Assembly: GCF_015550595.1 (NCBI RefSeq) | Contig: NZ_JADNBB010000049.1 | Location: 1-33,140, forward strand | Direction: 5' to 3' | DNA: 33,140 nt | From: Parabacteroides goldsteinii | GTDB taxonomy: Bacteria; Bacteroidota; Bacteroidia; Bacteroidales; Tannerellaceae | Part shown: in pieces, positions 1 to 8,430 of the stretch | Layout: every line of letters starts with the position of its first letter | How positions within the stretch are numbered: position 1 is the first letter of the stretch | Program-made: the position numbers and the translations under genes | The notes under the pieces: model-generated | Seen by the model: only the letters and a program-made list of their open reading frames with translations | Told to the model about the DNA's origin: nothing | Database searches by the model: none

Positions 1-141
1 GTTGATTTGCAAAAGGATCTGGATAAGCGTCCTGCTGCCCGCCAGTTCCGTCAAAGCATTTTACAGTATATGGCATCCGATCGTTTCAATCCGTCTATCT
101 CGATCGATCCGGAAAAGGTCAGAGCTTTGTATAAAAAGTGA
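1..141 (+). CDS. C-terminal end of a gene cut by the window edge, probably a secreted glycan-degrading enzyme
   Basis: Frame 1 is open from the first base to a TGA at 139-141 and gives 46 residues. The tail carries ARQFRQSILQYM followed by a SDRFNP-type segment. From family knowledge, this kind of ending (small-residue/Arg-Gln-Phe-Arg, then a Tyr-Met helix, then a short FNP turn) is common at the C-terminus of Bacteroidales GH2-like beta-galactosidases and other sugar-binding enzymes of polysaccharide loci. That assignment is inference from a very short piece. It lies on the same strand as the locus that follows but is separated from it by about 400 bases, so it is probably an earlier transcription unit of the same glycan locus. 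Confidence 0.6.
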   Translation, partial: VDLQKDLDKRPAARQFRQSILQYMASDRFNPSISIDPEKVRALYKK

Positions 142-545
142 ATAACATTTTATGGGAAGTGGTCTCGCCTGTGCAGGAAACAATGGTAAACTTAAAATGT
201 TCTATTGGCATTCTTAAAAAGATGGGAAGCAACGGAGCCGAGACAGCCGGCAAGGTGAATGCTTGTAATCTCTGTTGAAATGATTATCCATCTATAAACT
301 AAAAATATCCATTGTCATAGTAAGCTAAAATCCGTTTTTTTGCATAAATTCTAATATCATCAATCAATGAAAAACCTAATTGTAAATCATTGTTAGCTGT
401 TTGAAGGATTGGCTGAACAAGGAGGAGACCTTAAAACATAAAGTAATCAGTCCAATGAAAGTGACCATAAAATAGTAGACGTTATATAAAAAAATAATAA
501 CGAAGAGATTGATTTATAATTAGTTTTGATAATAAATATTTACTC
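142..545 (+). other. Intergenic stretch of about 400 bases; its left half resembles a decayed structured RNA, possibly a group II intron remnant
   Basis: No protein-coding frame of useful length is seen. Positions 236-276 contain a nested structure: AGCCGAG (236-242) pairs with CTCTGTT (270-276) with one mismatch and one G-T pair, and inside it GCAAG (250-254) pairs with CTTGT (262-266). The surrounding text (about 150-280) recalls domain I of Bacteroides group II introns, where the outer stem is normally perfect. That resemblance is from memory and unverified. No reverse transcriptase and no catalytic domain V are seen nearby, so if correct it is a dead 5' fragment. The right half (300-545) is A/T-rich and includes the leader of the next gene. 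Confidence 0.3.
521..528 (+). promoter_or_regulatory. Possible -7 box upstream of the first fucosidase gene
   Basis: TAGTTTTG matches the Bacteroidales -7 consensus TAnnTTTG. It lies 17 bases before the ATG at 546, which would leave a very short leader. No TTTG-type -33 element is seen 19-21 bases upstream, so this is weak. If real it drives the operon 546-12235. Confidence 0.3.
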
Positions 546-2159
546 ATGAAAAATAGTAGAAGTCTTATATATTCAATTTTATTGATGCAATTGGTAATTG
601 TATCGAATGCTCAGGAAAGAAAACTGGATTGGGAAGAACTACGCAAACATTTTGAATGTCCGGCATGGTTTGCAAAGGCTCGTTTCGGAATATGGGCTCA
701 TTGGGGTGCCCAATCTCAGCCGGAAGAAGGTGGTGGTTGGTATGCACGCCACATGTATATGCCGGATGTGAAGAATGAAACCTGGGGAAAGAATGCTTAT
801 CCTTATCATTGTAAAACGTATGGGCATCCGTCGGAAAAAGGATTTAAGGATGTGATTCATGCCTGGAAAGCAGATAAACTGAATGCGGATTCTTTGATGC
901 GGTATTTTAAAAGTTTAGGTGCTAAATATTTTGTGATCATGGCAAATCATCATGATCATTTCGACAACTTCAATTCAACTTATCATCCTTGGAACTCTGT
1001 TAATGTTGGTCCGAAACGTGATATTGTAGGTGAATTTGAAAAAGCTGCAAAGATGTATGAGATACCATTTGGTGTATCCTCTCATGATGATCGTTTTATG
1101 GATTGGTGGCTTCCTGCTTTCGGGCATGATAAGACAGGTGCGTATGCAAATGTCCCTTATGATGGGAATATGACCAAAGAAGATGGTACGGGTAAATGGT
1201 GGGAAGGATTGGATCCGGCAGATTTATATGGTTTGCCTCCGGCAAAACGAACACCGGAATGGGTAGAGAGTGTAAAACGAAATTGGGTACAGCGTCATAC
1301 TGAATTAATTACGAAGTATGATGTAGATATGTTGTGGTTTGACGGGTATGGATTTCCTTATAATGAATATGGGAAAGAGCTTTGTACGACCTACTATAAT
1401 CATCGTATGCAAAAAGATGGGAAGATCAAAGCTCTAGTTGCCGGTAAGTTTACTAATGAACCGTCAACGATAAAAGATATAGAATGTGGTGGTGCCAATG
1501 AGATCCTTCCACAGGTTTGGCAGGGGACACTAACTCCAAATAGCTGGTTTTATAAAACCGAGAGACCTTTGCGTCACAATGCGCGTACCATAATCGAGAT
1601 GTTGATTGACATGAACAGTAAAAACGGAAATCTACTTCTGAATGTTGAATTGCGTCCGGATGGTACTATTCCGGAAGAGCATAAAGTTATTTTGGATGAA
1701 GTGGGAGCATGGGTAAATCTGAATAGTGAAGCGATTTATGGTAGTAAACCGTGGAAAGTTTATGGTGATAACCTGAATTCGATTGTTCAAAGACTGAAAA
1801 ATGAGAAGAATCCTTCGGAAACAGATTTGGAGGCACTAAAAAAAATGGAAGGGGGAAATGAGCAGTTTAATGAACGTACCATCAGTAGTCCGATATATGG
1901 TAGCAATGAAGTACGTTTTACGACAAAAGGAGACGTTCTCTATATATTTGTGTTAAATCCGGAAGAAGGTCTCATTAAGCTATCGACACTGGGCTTGCAA
2001 TCGAAATATAATCCCGGGAAAATAAAAACGATACAAATGATAGGTGGAGACGGCATATCGAAATTTACTCAGAATGCAGAAGCTCTACTCTTGTATGTAC
2101 CTTCCCAACGACCCAATAAACAGGCTGTTGTTTTTAAAACTGTTTTTGAAAAAGATTGA
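546..2159 (+). CDS. Alpha-L-fucosidase, glycoside hydrolase family 29 (secreted)
   Basis: 537 aa. GH29 enzymes remove terminal alpha-L-fucose from glycans by a retaining mechanism. An N-terminal signal peptide ends near residue 22 (hydrophobic run, then SNA-QE), so the enzyme is periplasmic or surface-exposed. GH29 signatures are visible in order: FGIWAHWG at 47-54 (the family's FGxxxHWG substrate loop), NHHDHFDNF at 134-142 (the usual HHDGF/W motif), and DMLWFDGYG at 261-269, where Asp266 is the predicted nucleophile. A LLNV segment (about 367-370) closes the barrel, followed by a beta-sandwich C-terminal domain. The acid/base residue cannot be assigned by eye because it is poorly conserved. 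It is the first gene of a tightly packed operon; the next ATG is two bases after its stop. Linkage specificity is not known. Confidence 0.88.
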   Translation: MKNSRSLIYSILLMQLVIVSNAQERKLDWEELRKHFECPAWFAKARFGIWAHWGAQSQPEEGGGWYARHMYMPDVKNETWGKNAYPYHCKTYGHPSEKGFKDVIHAWKADKLNADSLMRYFKSLGAKYFVIMANHHDHFDNFNSTYHPWNSVNVGPKRDIVGEFEKAAKMYEIPFGVSSHDDRFMDWWLPAFGHDKTGAYANVPYDGNMTKEDGTGKWWEGLDPADLYGLPPAKRTPEWVESVKRNWVQRHTELITKYDVDMLWFDGYGFPYNEYGKELCTTYYNHRMQKDGKIKALVAGKFTNEPSTIKDIECGGANEILPQVWQGTLTPNSWFYKTERPLRHNARTIIEMLIDMNSKNGNLLLNVELRPDGTIPEEHKVILDEVGAWVNLNSEAIYGSKPWKVYGDNLNSIVQRLKNEKNPSETDLEALKKMEGGNEQFNERTISSPIYGSNEVRFTTKGDVLYIFVLNPEEGLIKLSTLGLQSKYNPGKIKTIQMIGGDGISKFTQNAEALLLYVPSQRPNKQAVVFKTVFEKD

Positions 2160-2161
2160 AT

Positions 2162-4630
2162 ATGAAGAAAGTAATTTTGACAGGAGTTTTGGTAGGCCTT
2201 GTTCTTACGGTTGGATGTAATATACAGAAAGAGGTAAAGTCTGTTCCGGATGCTATTTCCGGTATTTATCCCCGTTTAGCTTATTATAACAATGAAGGAG
2301 AGTGTGGAACAGGTGCGATAGTCCCTTGGGCGGATCGGTTGTGGGTGATCACATACGGACCACATTTGCCCAACGGTTCTTCCGATAAATTATACGAGGT
2401 GACACCTGATTATCGGCAGATAGTACGTGATGAAAGCATTGGTGGAACTCCGGCCAACCGGCTGATACATAAAGAAAGCAGCCAACTATTTATCGGTCCT
2501 TATGCCATTGATACTACGGGTAATGTGCGGGTCATTCCTTGTTCTGTCATGCCGGGACGCCATACAGGTAATGCCCGTCATTTAACAGACCCGGCCAACA
2601 AAATCTATTATGGAACCATGGAGGAAGGTTTCTATGAAGTGGATGTCAATACTCTTGAAGTGAAAGAGTTGTATCAGGATGGTAATAGCAAGAAGGGGAT
2701 AAAGGATGACACCAATGACGTGCTGCCCGGTGTACATGGAAAAGGCTTGTATTCCGGTCAGGGCGTACTCCTTTTTACCAACAATGGAGAGGGAACGCAA
2801 GAGGCACTGAAGAAATTTGATGTGGAAGCGGGTGTTTTAGCCGAATGGGATGGTAAAGACTGGAAAGTGATCCGACGAAATCAGTTCACGGAAGTGACAG
2901 GCCCCGGCGGTATTGATGGAAATGCGAACCCGGATACCGATCCGTTATGGGCTACCGGGTGGGATCATAAATCTGTTTTATTGGGAGTGCGTGATGCTAA
3001 AAAAGGCTGGTCTTTTTATCGTCTTCCGAAAGCAAGCCATAGTTATGACGGTGCACATGGGTGGAATACCGAATGGCCGCGTATCCGTAATGTCGGAACA
3101 GCCTCTCATCCGGATTATTTAATGACAATGCATGGTATGTTCTGGCGTTTTCCTGGTCAGCTAACAGTGGACAACAGCGCAGGCATTCGTCCGCGATCTG
3201 CTTATCTGAAAGTAGTAGGCGACTTTACCCGCTGGAATGATCAACTTGTCTTTGGTTGCGACGATTCTGCTCAAAAAGAGTTCCTGAATAAACGTAAGGT
3301 CAAAGGGAATATGGAGGGACCCGGACAATCCAATTCCAATCTGTGGTTTACCTCTTTTACGAAACCGGATGAATTAGGCCCGGCAACAGCCGAAGGAGCT
3401 GTTTGGACAAAGGAAAGCGTGAAAGCAAACGAAGTTTCCGAACCTTTCTTGTTTGCCGGTTGGCCAAATCGTATCGGCTGGATCAAGAATCAGGGAAAAC
3501 AACCAGTCACTTTTTCTTATGAAGTAGATGAAAGAGGAACTAACGAATGGAAAACATTGAAAGCTGTTACACTGAATCCCGGAAAGGCCGCAAGTGTGCA
3601 GTTCTCATCAGAAGATAAAGGAGAATGGATCCGTGTGAAAGCAGATAAAGCCACATCGGCAACAGCCAGCTTTTCCTATACCTCATCCGATGACCGTCCG
3701 TTACAGCCTTCGGATATGTATAAAGGACTAGCCTCTGCTACCGATGTAAATGTAACCGGAGGTCTGCTGTATGGGCTTGGCGACAACCGCCGTGCGTTAG
3801 GCTTGCTGGCTAATACGGTTGAAAATGGTCAAATTACTGAAACCGGCTACTATGAAATGGGAGATAAACTGGAGTTGATTCGTAAAGAAGATGCTCAAAC
3901 CGCTGATTTTATCCGGTCTGAATTTGCCATTCCTCAACAGGTTGTATCAATAGAGAATAGCTCGGTGTTGATTGTTGATGATTTAGAACGCAGATGGCGT
4001 TTACCTTTAGGGAATGAAGCCTATACAGAGTTGACAAATCAGGGAGCACTCCGTGTTTGTCGCGAAGTCGCAACAGAGCGTGACTTGTTCTCTTCTATGG
4101 GAACATTTTATGAACTTCCGGCTGAAAATGCAGACGGTTATGCCAAGATTCGTCCGATCGCTACCCATAATTATCGTATTAACGATTATGCCTCTTACCG
4201 GGGAATGCTTGTCCTGAGCGGAGTGAATCCGGAAGAGGGAGCAGGTAATGAACATATAATTATATCCAATGATGGTAAAGCGGCTGTTTGGGTAGGTGTT
4301 ATCGATGATTTGTGGCTATTGGGAAAACCGGTAGGTAAAGGTGGCCCGTGGAAAGACACAGAAGCGAAAGCCGGCATTCCGTCTGATCCTTATTTGATCG
4401 GATTTTATGACAAGAAAGAGTTGATGTTGTCGCATCAGTCTGCCGAAGATATCACCTTCACTATTGAAGTAGATCCGACAGGAAATGGCGATTGGATGGA
4501 ATATCTGGTGCAACGGGTAAAATCCGGAGAGAAGTGGACGCATAAATTCCCTAAAGAATTTCAGGCTCGCTGGATTCGTTGCTCTGTGGATACTGACACA
4601 AAAGCGACAGCATGGCTAGAGTATAGATAA
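2162..4630 (+). CDS. Large unrecognised lipoprotein, probable beta-propeller-like glycan-active or glycan-binding protein
   Basis: 822 aa from ATG 2162; a TTG six bases upstream overlaps the preceding stop and is less likely. A lipoprotein signal (hydrophobic run ending VGC, Cys19) predicts membrane anchoring, probably on the cell surface. I do not recognise a named family. The N-terminal half has repeated short strand-turn units with G/D/W-rich turns (for example ADRLWVITYGP, KSVLLGVRDAKKGWSFYRLP, DYLMTMHGMFWRFPG), reminiscent of a beta-propeller. Two similar segments of about 57 residues occur at nt 3509-3679 and 4454-4627, both with an EVD-x-x-G...W...WIR pattern typical of beta-sandwich modules. 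Its position between a GH29 fucosidase and a sulfatase suggests a role on the same substrate, as an uncharacterised hydrolase or lyase or as a binding protein. The function is inference; the gene itself is secure. Confidence 0.88.
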   Translation: MKKVILTGVLVGLVLTVGCNIQKEVKSVPDAISGIYPRLAYYNNEGECGTGAIVPWADRLWVITYGPHLPNGSSDKLYEVTPDYRQIVRDESIGGTPANRLIHKESSQLFIGPYAIDTTGNVRVIPCSVMPGRHTGNARHLTDPANKIYYGTMEEGFYEVDVNTLEVKELYQDGNSKKGIKDDTNDVLPGVHGKGLYSGQGVLLFTNNGEGTQEALKKFDVEAGVLAEWDGKDWKVIRRNQFTEVTGPGGIDGNANPDTDPLWATGWDHKSVLLGVRDAKKGWSFYRLPKASHSYDGAHGWNTEWPRIRNVGTASHPDYLMTMHGMFWRFPGQLTVDNSAGIRPRSAYLKVVGDFTRWNDQLVFGCDDSAQKEFLNKRKVKGNMEGPGQSNSNLWFTSFTKPDELGPATAEGAVWTKESVKANEVSEPFLFAGWPNRIGWIKNQGKQPVTFSYEVDERGTNEWKTLKAVTLNPGKAASVQFSSEDKGEWIRVKADKATSATASFSYTSSDDRPLQPSDMYKGLASATDVNVTGGLLYGLGDNRRALGLLANTVENGQITETGYYEMGDKLELIRKEDAQTADFIRSEFAIPQQVVSIENSSVLIVDDLERRWRLPLGNEAYTELTNQGALRVCREVATERDLFSSMGTFYELPAENADGYAKIRPIATHNYRINDYASYRGMLVLSGVNPEEGAGNEHIIISNDGKAAVWVGVIDDLWLLGKPVGKGGPWKDTEAKAGIPSDPYLIGFYDKKELMLSHQSAEDITFTIEVDPTGNGDWMEYLVQRVKSGEKWTHKFPKEFQARWIRCSVDTDTKATAWLEYR

Positions 4631-4668
4631 GTTGATCGTAAATATTTGCCATGATAAAATATCAAAAA

Positions 4669-6198
4669 ATGAAGAAAAGAATTATTATATCTGGATTATC
4701 GGCAGTAGCTCCGTTGTTATTGTCTGCACAAACGGCACAGCCGAATATAGTCTTGTTTCTGGTAGACGATATGGGATGGCAGGACACCTCCGTCCCCTTC
4801 TGGAATCAGGAAACCCCTTTCAACCGTATGTTTCATACTCCCAATATGGAACGCCTCGCTGAGCAGGGGGTAAAGTTTACATCCGCATATGCTTGCAGTG
4901 TAAGTTCTCCTACCCGGATTAGTTTGTTTACAGGAATGAATGCTGCCCGTCATCGTGTTACAAATTGGACATTACATCGTAATCAGAATGTCGACAGCAA
5001 ACATAAAGTACTGGATTTCCCGGAATGGAATGTGAATGGACTTTGCCCGGATGCCAGTATCGAACGAACTTGCCAGGCATTGCCTTTAGCACAGGCTTTG
5101 AAAGATGGAGGATATTATACCATACATTGCGGGAAAGCCCATTTCGGAGCAATTGGTACTCCGGGTGAGAATCCCTTGAATTTGGGCTTTGATGTGAATA
5201 TTGCCGGACATGCCTGTGGTGGTCCAGGTTCTTATCTGGGAGAAGAAAATTATGGGGCTCCAAAAGACGGAACGAAGGATATCTGGGCAGTTCCCGGATT
5301 GGAGAAATATCACGGAACAGATGTGTTTCTGACGGAAGCAATTACCCGTGAAGCGATTGACCGTTTAAACCGGCGCGACAAAGCGAAACCATTCTTTCTT
5401 TATATGGCGCATTATGCAGTACATGTTCCCGTCAAACCCGATAAACGTTTCTATCAGAAATACATCGATCGTGGCTTGGACGAACGTGATGCTGCTTATG
5501 CCACATTGGTTGAAGGAATGGATAAAAGCTTAGGTGATCTGATGGATTATCTGGAGCAGAATAATTTGTCGGATAATACGATTATCATTTTTATGTCGGA
5601 CAATGGAGGTCTGAGTGTTGAAGCCAGTGTGAGAAGCGGAGAACTCAATGTTCATAATCGTCCGTTGAACAGTGGAAAAGGCTCCGCCTATGAAGGGGGA
5701 ATCCGTGAGCCGATGATTGTTTCATGGCCGGGGGTAACAAAAGCGGGTACCATCTGTGATGATTACCTGATTATTGAAGATTTTTATCCGACATTGTTGG
5801 AAATGGGAGGTGTAAAAATGCCGGATACACCTCAAACGATTGATGGAGAAAGCTTTATTCCTCTGCTCACCGGCAAAGGAAAGAATCCGTCCAAAGGGCG
5901 TTCGCTTTACTGGAATTATCCGAATAATTGGGGACCGGTCGGTCCTGGCATTGGAGCAACCTGTTCTATTCGCAAAGACGATTGGAAACTGATTTATTAT
6001 TATGCTACAGGGCAGAAGGAACTTTTTAATTTGCGAGATGATATTGGAGAAAATCACGATTTATCAGCAAAAGAGCCTAAACGGGTAGAGAAACTATCCA
6101 AAGAGTTGGGCAAGCATTTACGGAAAGTGGGAGGCCAGCGTCCTGTATTTAAAGAAACGGGTATGCCAGTGCCTTGGCCGGATGAAGTTCACAAATAG
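4669..6198 (+). CDS. S1-family sulfatase, serine type (secreted)
   Basis: 509 aa from ATG 4669, chosen because a standard signal peptide (MKKRIIIS... to LLLSAQ) begins there; ATG 4651 in the same frame is possible and adds six residues. Arylsulfatase-type alkaline-phosphatase-fold enzymes hydrolyse sulfate esters. Visible features are the metal-binding LVDDMG (Asp33/Asp34), the active-site signature S-S-P-T-R at 79-83 with Ser79 as the residue converted to formylglycine, a HCGKAHFG segment carrying catalytic Lys/His, and MSDNGG before the second half. The serine at the signature start means activation by an anaerobic radical-SAM maturase (anSME), which is not encoded in this window. It lies in the operon with the GH29 and lipoprotein genes and probably removes sulfate blocking exo-glycosidases. 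The sulfate position and sugar cannot be told from the sequence by eye. Confidence 0.9.
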   Translation: MKKRIIISGLSAVAPLLLSAQTAQPNIVLFLVDDMGWQDTSVPFWNQETPFNRMFHTPNMERLAEQGVKFTSAYACSVSSPTRISLFTGMNAARHRVTNWTLHRNQNVDSKHKVLDFPEWNVNGLCPDASIERTCQALPLAQALKDGGYYTIHCGKAHFGAIGTPGENPLNLGFDVNIAGHACGGPGSYLGEENYGAPKDGTKDIWAVPGLEKYHGTDVFLTEAITREAIDRLNRRDKAKPFFLYMAHYAVHVPVKPDKRFYQKYIDRGLDERDAAYATLVEGMDKSLGDLMDYLEQNNLSDNTIIIFMSDNGGLSVEASVRSGELNVHNRPLNSGKGSAYEGGIREPMIVSWPGVTKAGTICDDYLIIEDFYPTLLEMGGVKMPDTPQTIDGESFIPLLTGKGKNPSKGRSLYWNYPNNWGPVGPGIGATCSIRKDDWKLIYYYATGQKELFNLRDDIGENHDLSAKEPKRVEKLSKELGKHLRKVGGQRPVFKETGMPVPWPDEVHK

Positions 6199-6218
6199 CA
6201 ACTTAACAAATTGATAAG

Positions 6219-8423
6219 ATGAATAATATTCGAATTTTAGGAATGGTAGCAGGTTTATTATTGCTAATAGCCAATTTGAATGCACAAATCAGTCTGCCGT
6301 CCATTTTTACGGATCACATGGTTTTGCAACAGAGAAGCGAAGTTCCGGTATGGGGATGGGGGAATTCCACAAGTATAGTGAAGGTTGTTGGTAGTTGGGC
6401 TCCGCAGGATACATCAATCGCTGTTGTCGGACCGGATGGAAGCTGGAAAACAAAACTAAAAACAGTGGCTGCCGGAGGACCCTATACGTTGCATATAATA
6501 GGAAACGGTGATCGTGTATTGCAGGATGTTATGCTGGGAGAAGTCTGGCTTTGTAGTGGACAATCTAATATGGAATGGACACCTATGCACAATATTGATA
6601 ATCGGGATAAAGAAATAGCTGCGGCGAATTATCCGAATATACGTTTTTTTCATATACCCAGGCGTGGTGCTGCGACTCCACAGAATCATGTGGATGCACT
6701 TTGGGCTACGTGTACACCTGAAGTAATGAAAGGGACGAGTGCTGTGGCCTATTTTTTCGGTCGTGATTTACAGAAAGAACTGGGTGTACCGGTGGGACTG
6801 ATTGTTTCGGCTTGGGGAGGTACTCCTGCAGAAATATGGGCTCCTGAAAAACCGATAATGGATAATCCGCAAATATATAAAACGCTTCCAACAAAAGCGA
6901 ATCCCTGGCATCCCAAAGAACCGGGAGCATTGTATAATCAAATGATACATCCGATTACTCCGTATGGTTTGGCAGGAGCAATTTGGTATCAGGGAGAATC
7001 AAACCGTGACTATCCGGAGTCTTATGGTCTTATATTAAAAACACTGATTGAAAGTTGGCGGGAGAAGTTTGAAAAAGAACTTCCGTTCTATTTGGTACAG
7101 ATAGCTCCTTTTGCTTATGGTTCTGATGATAATGGACCGGCTTTGGTCCGTGAACATCAGGAGTGGGTTTCACGTAATGTCCCCGGAACGGGAATGGTTG
7201 TTGTTGCGGATTGTGTTGCAAATGTGAAAGATATTCATCCAACAGATAAGCAAAGCGTTGGTCTGCGTTTAGCGAATATGGCTTTAGGTAAAACATATGG
7301 CCGGCTTGCATCCGGTTATGAGAGTCCGTTGTTTAAGGAGATGACAGTCAAGAAAAATAAGGCTATTATTTCATTCTTACATGCTGAAAGTGGATTGATA
7401 GCTAAGGGAAAACAAATTGTCGGTTTTCGAATTGCCGGAGAGGATGGGGTGTTTGAACAAGCGGAAGCTAAGATTAAGAATAATACAGTTGAAGTCAGTT
7501 CTTCGCGGGTAAAGAATCCGGTCAGTGTTCAGTATTGTTTTGATGATGCAACTATTGGTAATTTGTTCAGTAAAGAAGGATTGCCTGTTGCTCCTTTTCG
7601 TACTGCCAGGGATTGTTCTTCTCATGCTCAGGTGTCTGATGAGAATCCGGCCGACAAACCCTGGGCGACCGGCGGAGGCATTAAAAATGCAGAGTGGCAT
7701 GGTTTTAGGGTGTATGAATCCAAAATAGATGAATTTACCATCTGGATAGCCGAACCCAAAACTCCGGCCAAAGGTAAGCCGTGGGTCATGCGGATACAAG
7801 ATTTCGGTGATGGTTTCCATTGGCAAATCAATGAAAAATTATTGAATTCGGGAGCTTATGTGGTTGCTATCAATTCGTATAATGTGTATGGTGCCGATTA
7901 TGGGTTGAACCTGATGGATAGTTTGTATGATGTAGCGCGTCATCATTTTGGCCTGCCCGAAAAATGTGCTTTGGCCGGTGTCTCCCGGGCAGGCCTTTCA
8001 GCCTATCGTTGGAGCATACGACATCCCGAACGTGTGGCATGCATCTATTGCGAAGGTCCGGTGTTGGACTTTAAAACGTGGCCGATGTCTTGGTCTCCAT
8101 CTGCTAATAACTGGGTTGAACTGAAACGTTATTATGGTTTCACCGGCGATGCGGAGGCGATTGCATATAAAGGAAATCCAATCGATAACCTGAAGCCTAT
8201 TGCAAAGGCCAAAATACCTATCAGGCATGTGATTAGTCTGACGGATGAGCATGATACGAAGATCGTTCCGAATGATAAAAATACCTTGAAAGCTCAACAG
8301 TATTTGCGGCAGATGGGACACGATATGGAAGTTGTGGTTACTCCCGAAGGAATGAATGTGCCCTACGCCTTTGATGATGAATCAGTTGAATTTATGATTT
8401 CAAATGCTGTTTATAATAAATAA
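6219..8423 (+). CDS. Sialate O-acetylesterase-like SGNH protein fused to a C-terminal alpha/beta-hydrolase domain
   Basis: 734 aa with a signal peptide ending near LNAQ (residue 23). Residues about 25-460 are a SASA/SGNH esterase that would remove O-acetyl groups, for example from sialic acids or other sugars: DHMVLQQ near 32-38, GQSNMEW with Ser116 as nucleophile, IWYQGESN, and DIHP with His340 completing the active site. This part matches the next gene along its whole length. The shared region ends at GLPVAPF, exactly where the neighbour terminates. Residues about 475-734 form a second domain with a G-V-S-R-A-G elbow (Ser589) and a DEHDTKIVP acid region, like carbohydrate-esterase alpha/beta hydrolases. 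Where relatives usually show a G-x-x-H-P-H stretch near the C-terminus, this protein reads GMNVPYAFDD, so the catalytic histidine seems missing and the domain may be inactive. That comparison is from memory. Confidence 0.85.
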   Translation: MNNIRILGMVAGLLLLIANLNAQISLPSIFTDHMVLQQRSEVPVWGWGNSTSIVKVVGSWAPQDTSIAVVGPDGSWKTKLKTVAAGGPYTLHIIGNGDRVLQDVMLGEVWLCSGQSNMEWTPMHNIDNRDKEIAAANYPNIRFFHIPRRGAATPQNHVDALWATCTPEVMKGTSAVAYFFGRDLQKELGVPVGLIVSAWGGTPAEIWAPEKPIMDNPQIYKTLPTKANPWHPKEPGALYNQMIHPITPYGLAGAIWYQGESNRDYPESYGLILKTLIESWREKFEKELPFYLVQIAPFAYGSDDNGPALVREHQEWVSRNVPGTGMVVVADCVANVKDIHPTDKQSVGLRLANMALGKTYGRLASGYESPLFKEMTVKKNKAIISFLHAESGLIAKGKQIVGFRIAGEDGVFEQAEAKIKNNTVEVSSSRVKNPVSVQYCFDDATIGNLFSKEGLPVAPFRTARDCSSHAQVSDENPADKPWATGGGIKNAEWHGFRVYESKIDEFTIWIAEPKTPAKGKPWVMRIQDFGDGFHWQINEKLLNSGAYVVAINSYNVYGADYGLNLMDSLYDVARHHFGLPEKCALAGVSRAGLSAYRWSIRHPERVACIYCEGPVLDFKTWPMSWSPSANNWVELKRYYGFTGDAEAIAYKGNPIDNLKPIAKAKIPIRHVISLTDEHDTKIVPNDKNTLKAQQYLRQMGHDMEVVVTPEGMNVPYAFDDESVEFMISNAVYNK

Positions 8424-8430
8424 TAATACA

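Noticed and set aside
8404-8430. Upstream ATG for the second acetylesterase
   Set aside because: It would overlap the previous gene and put nine residues before a normal signal peptide.
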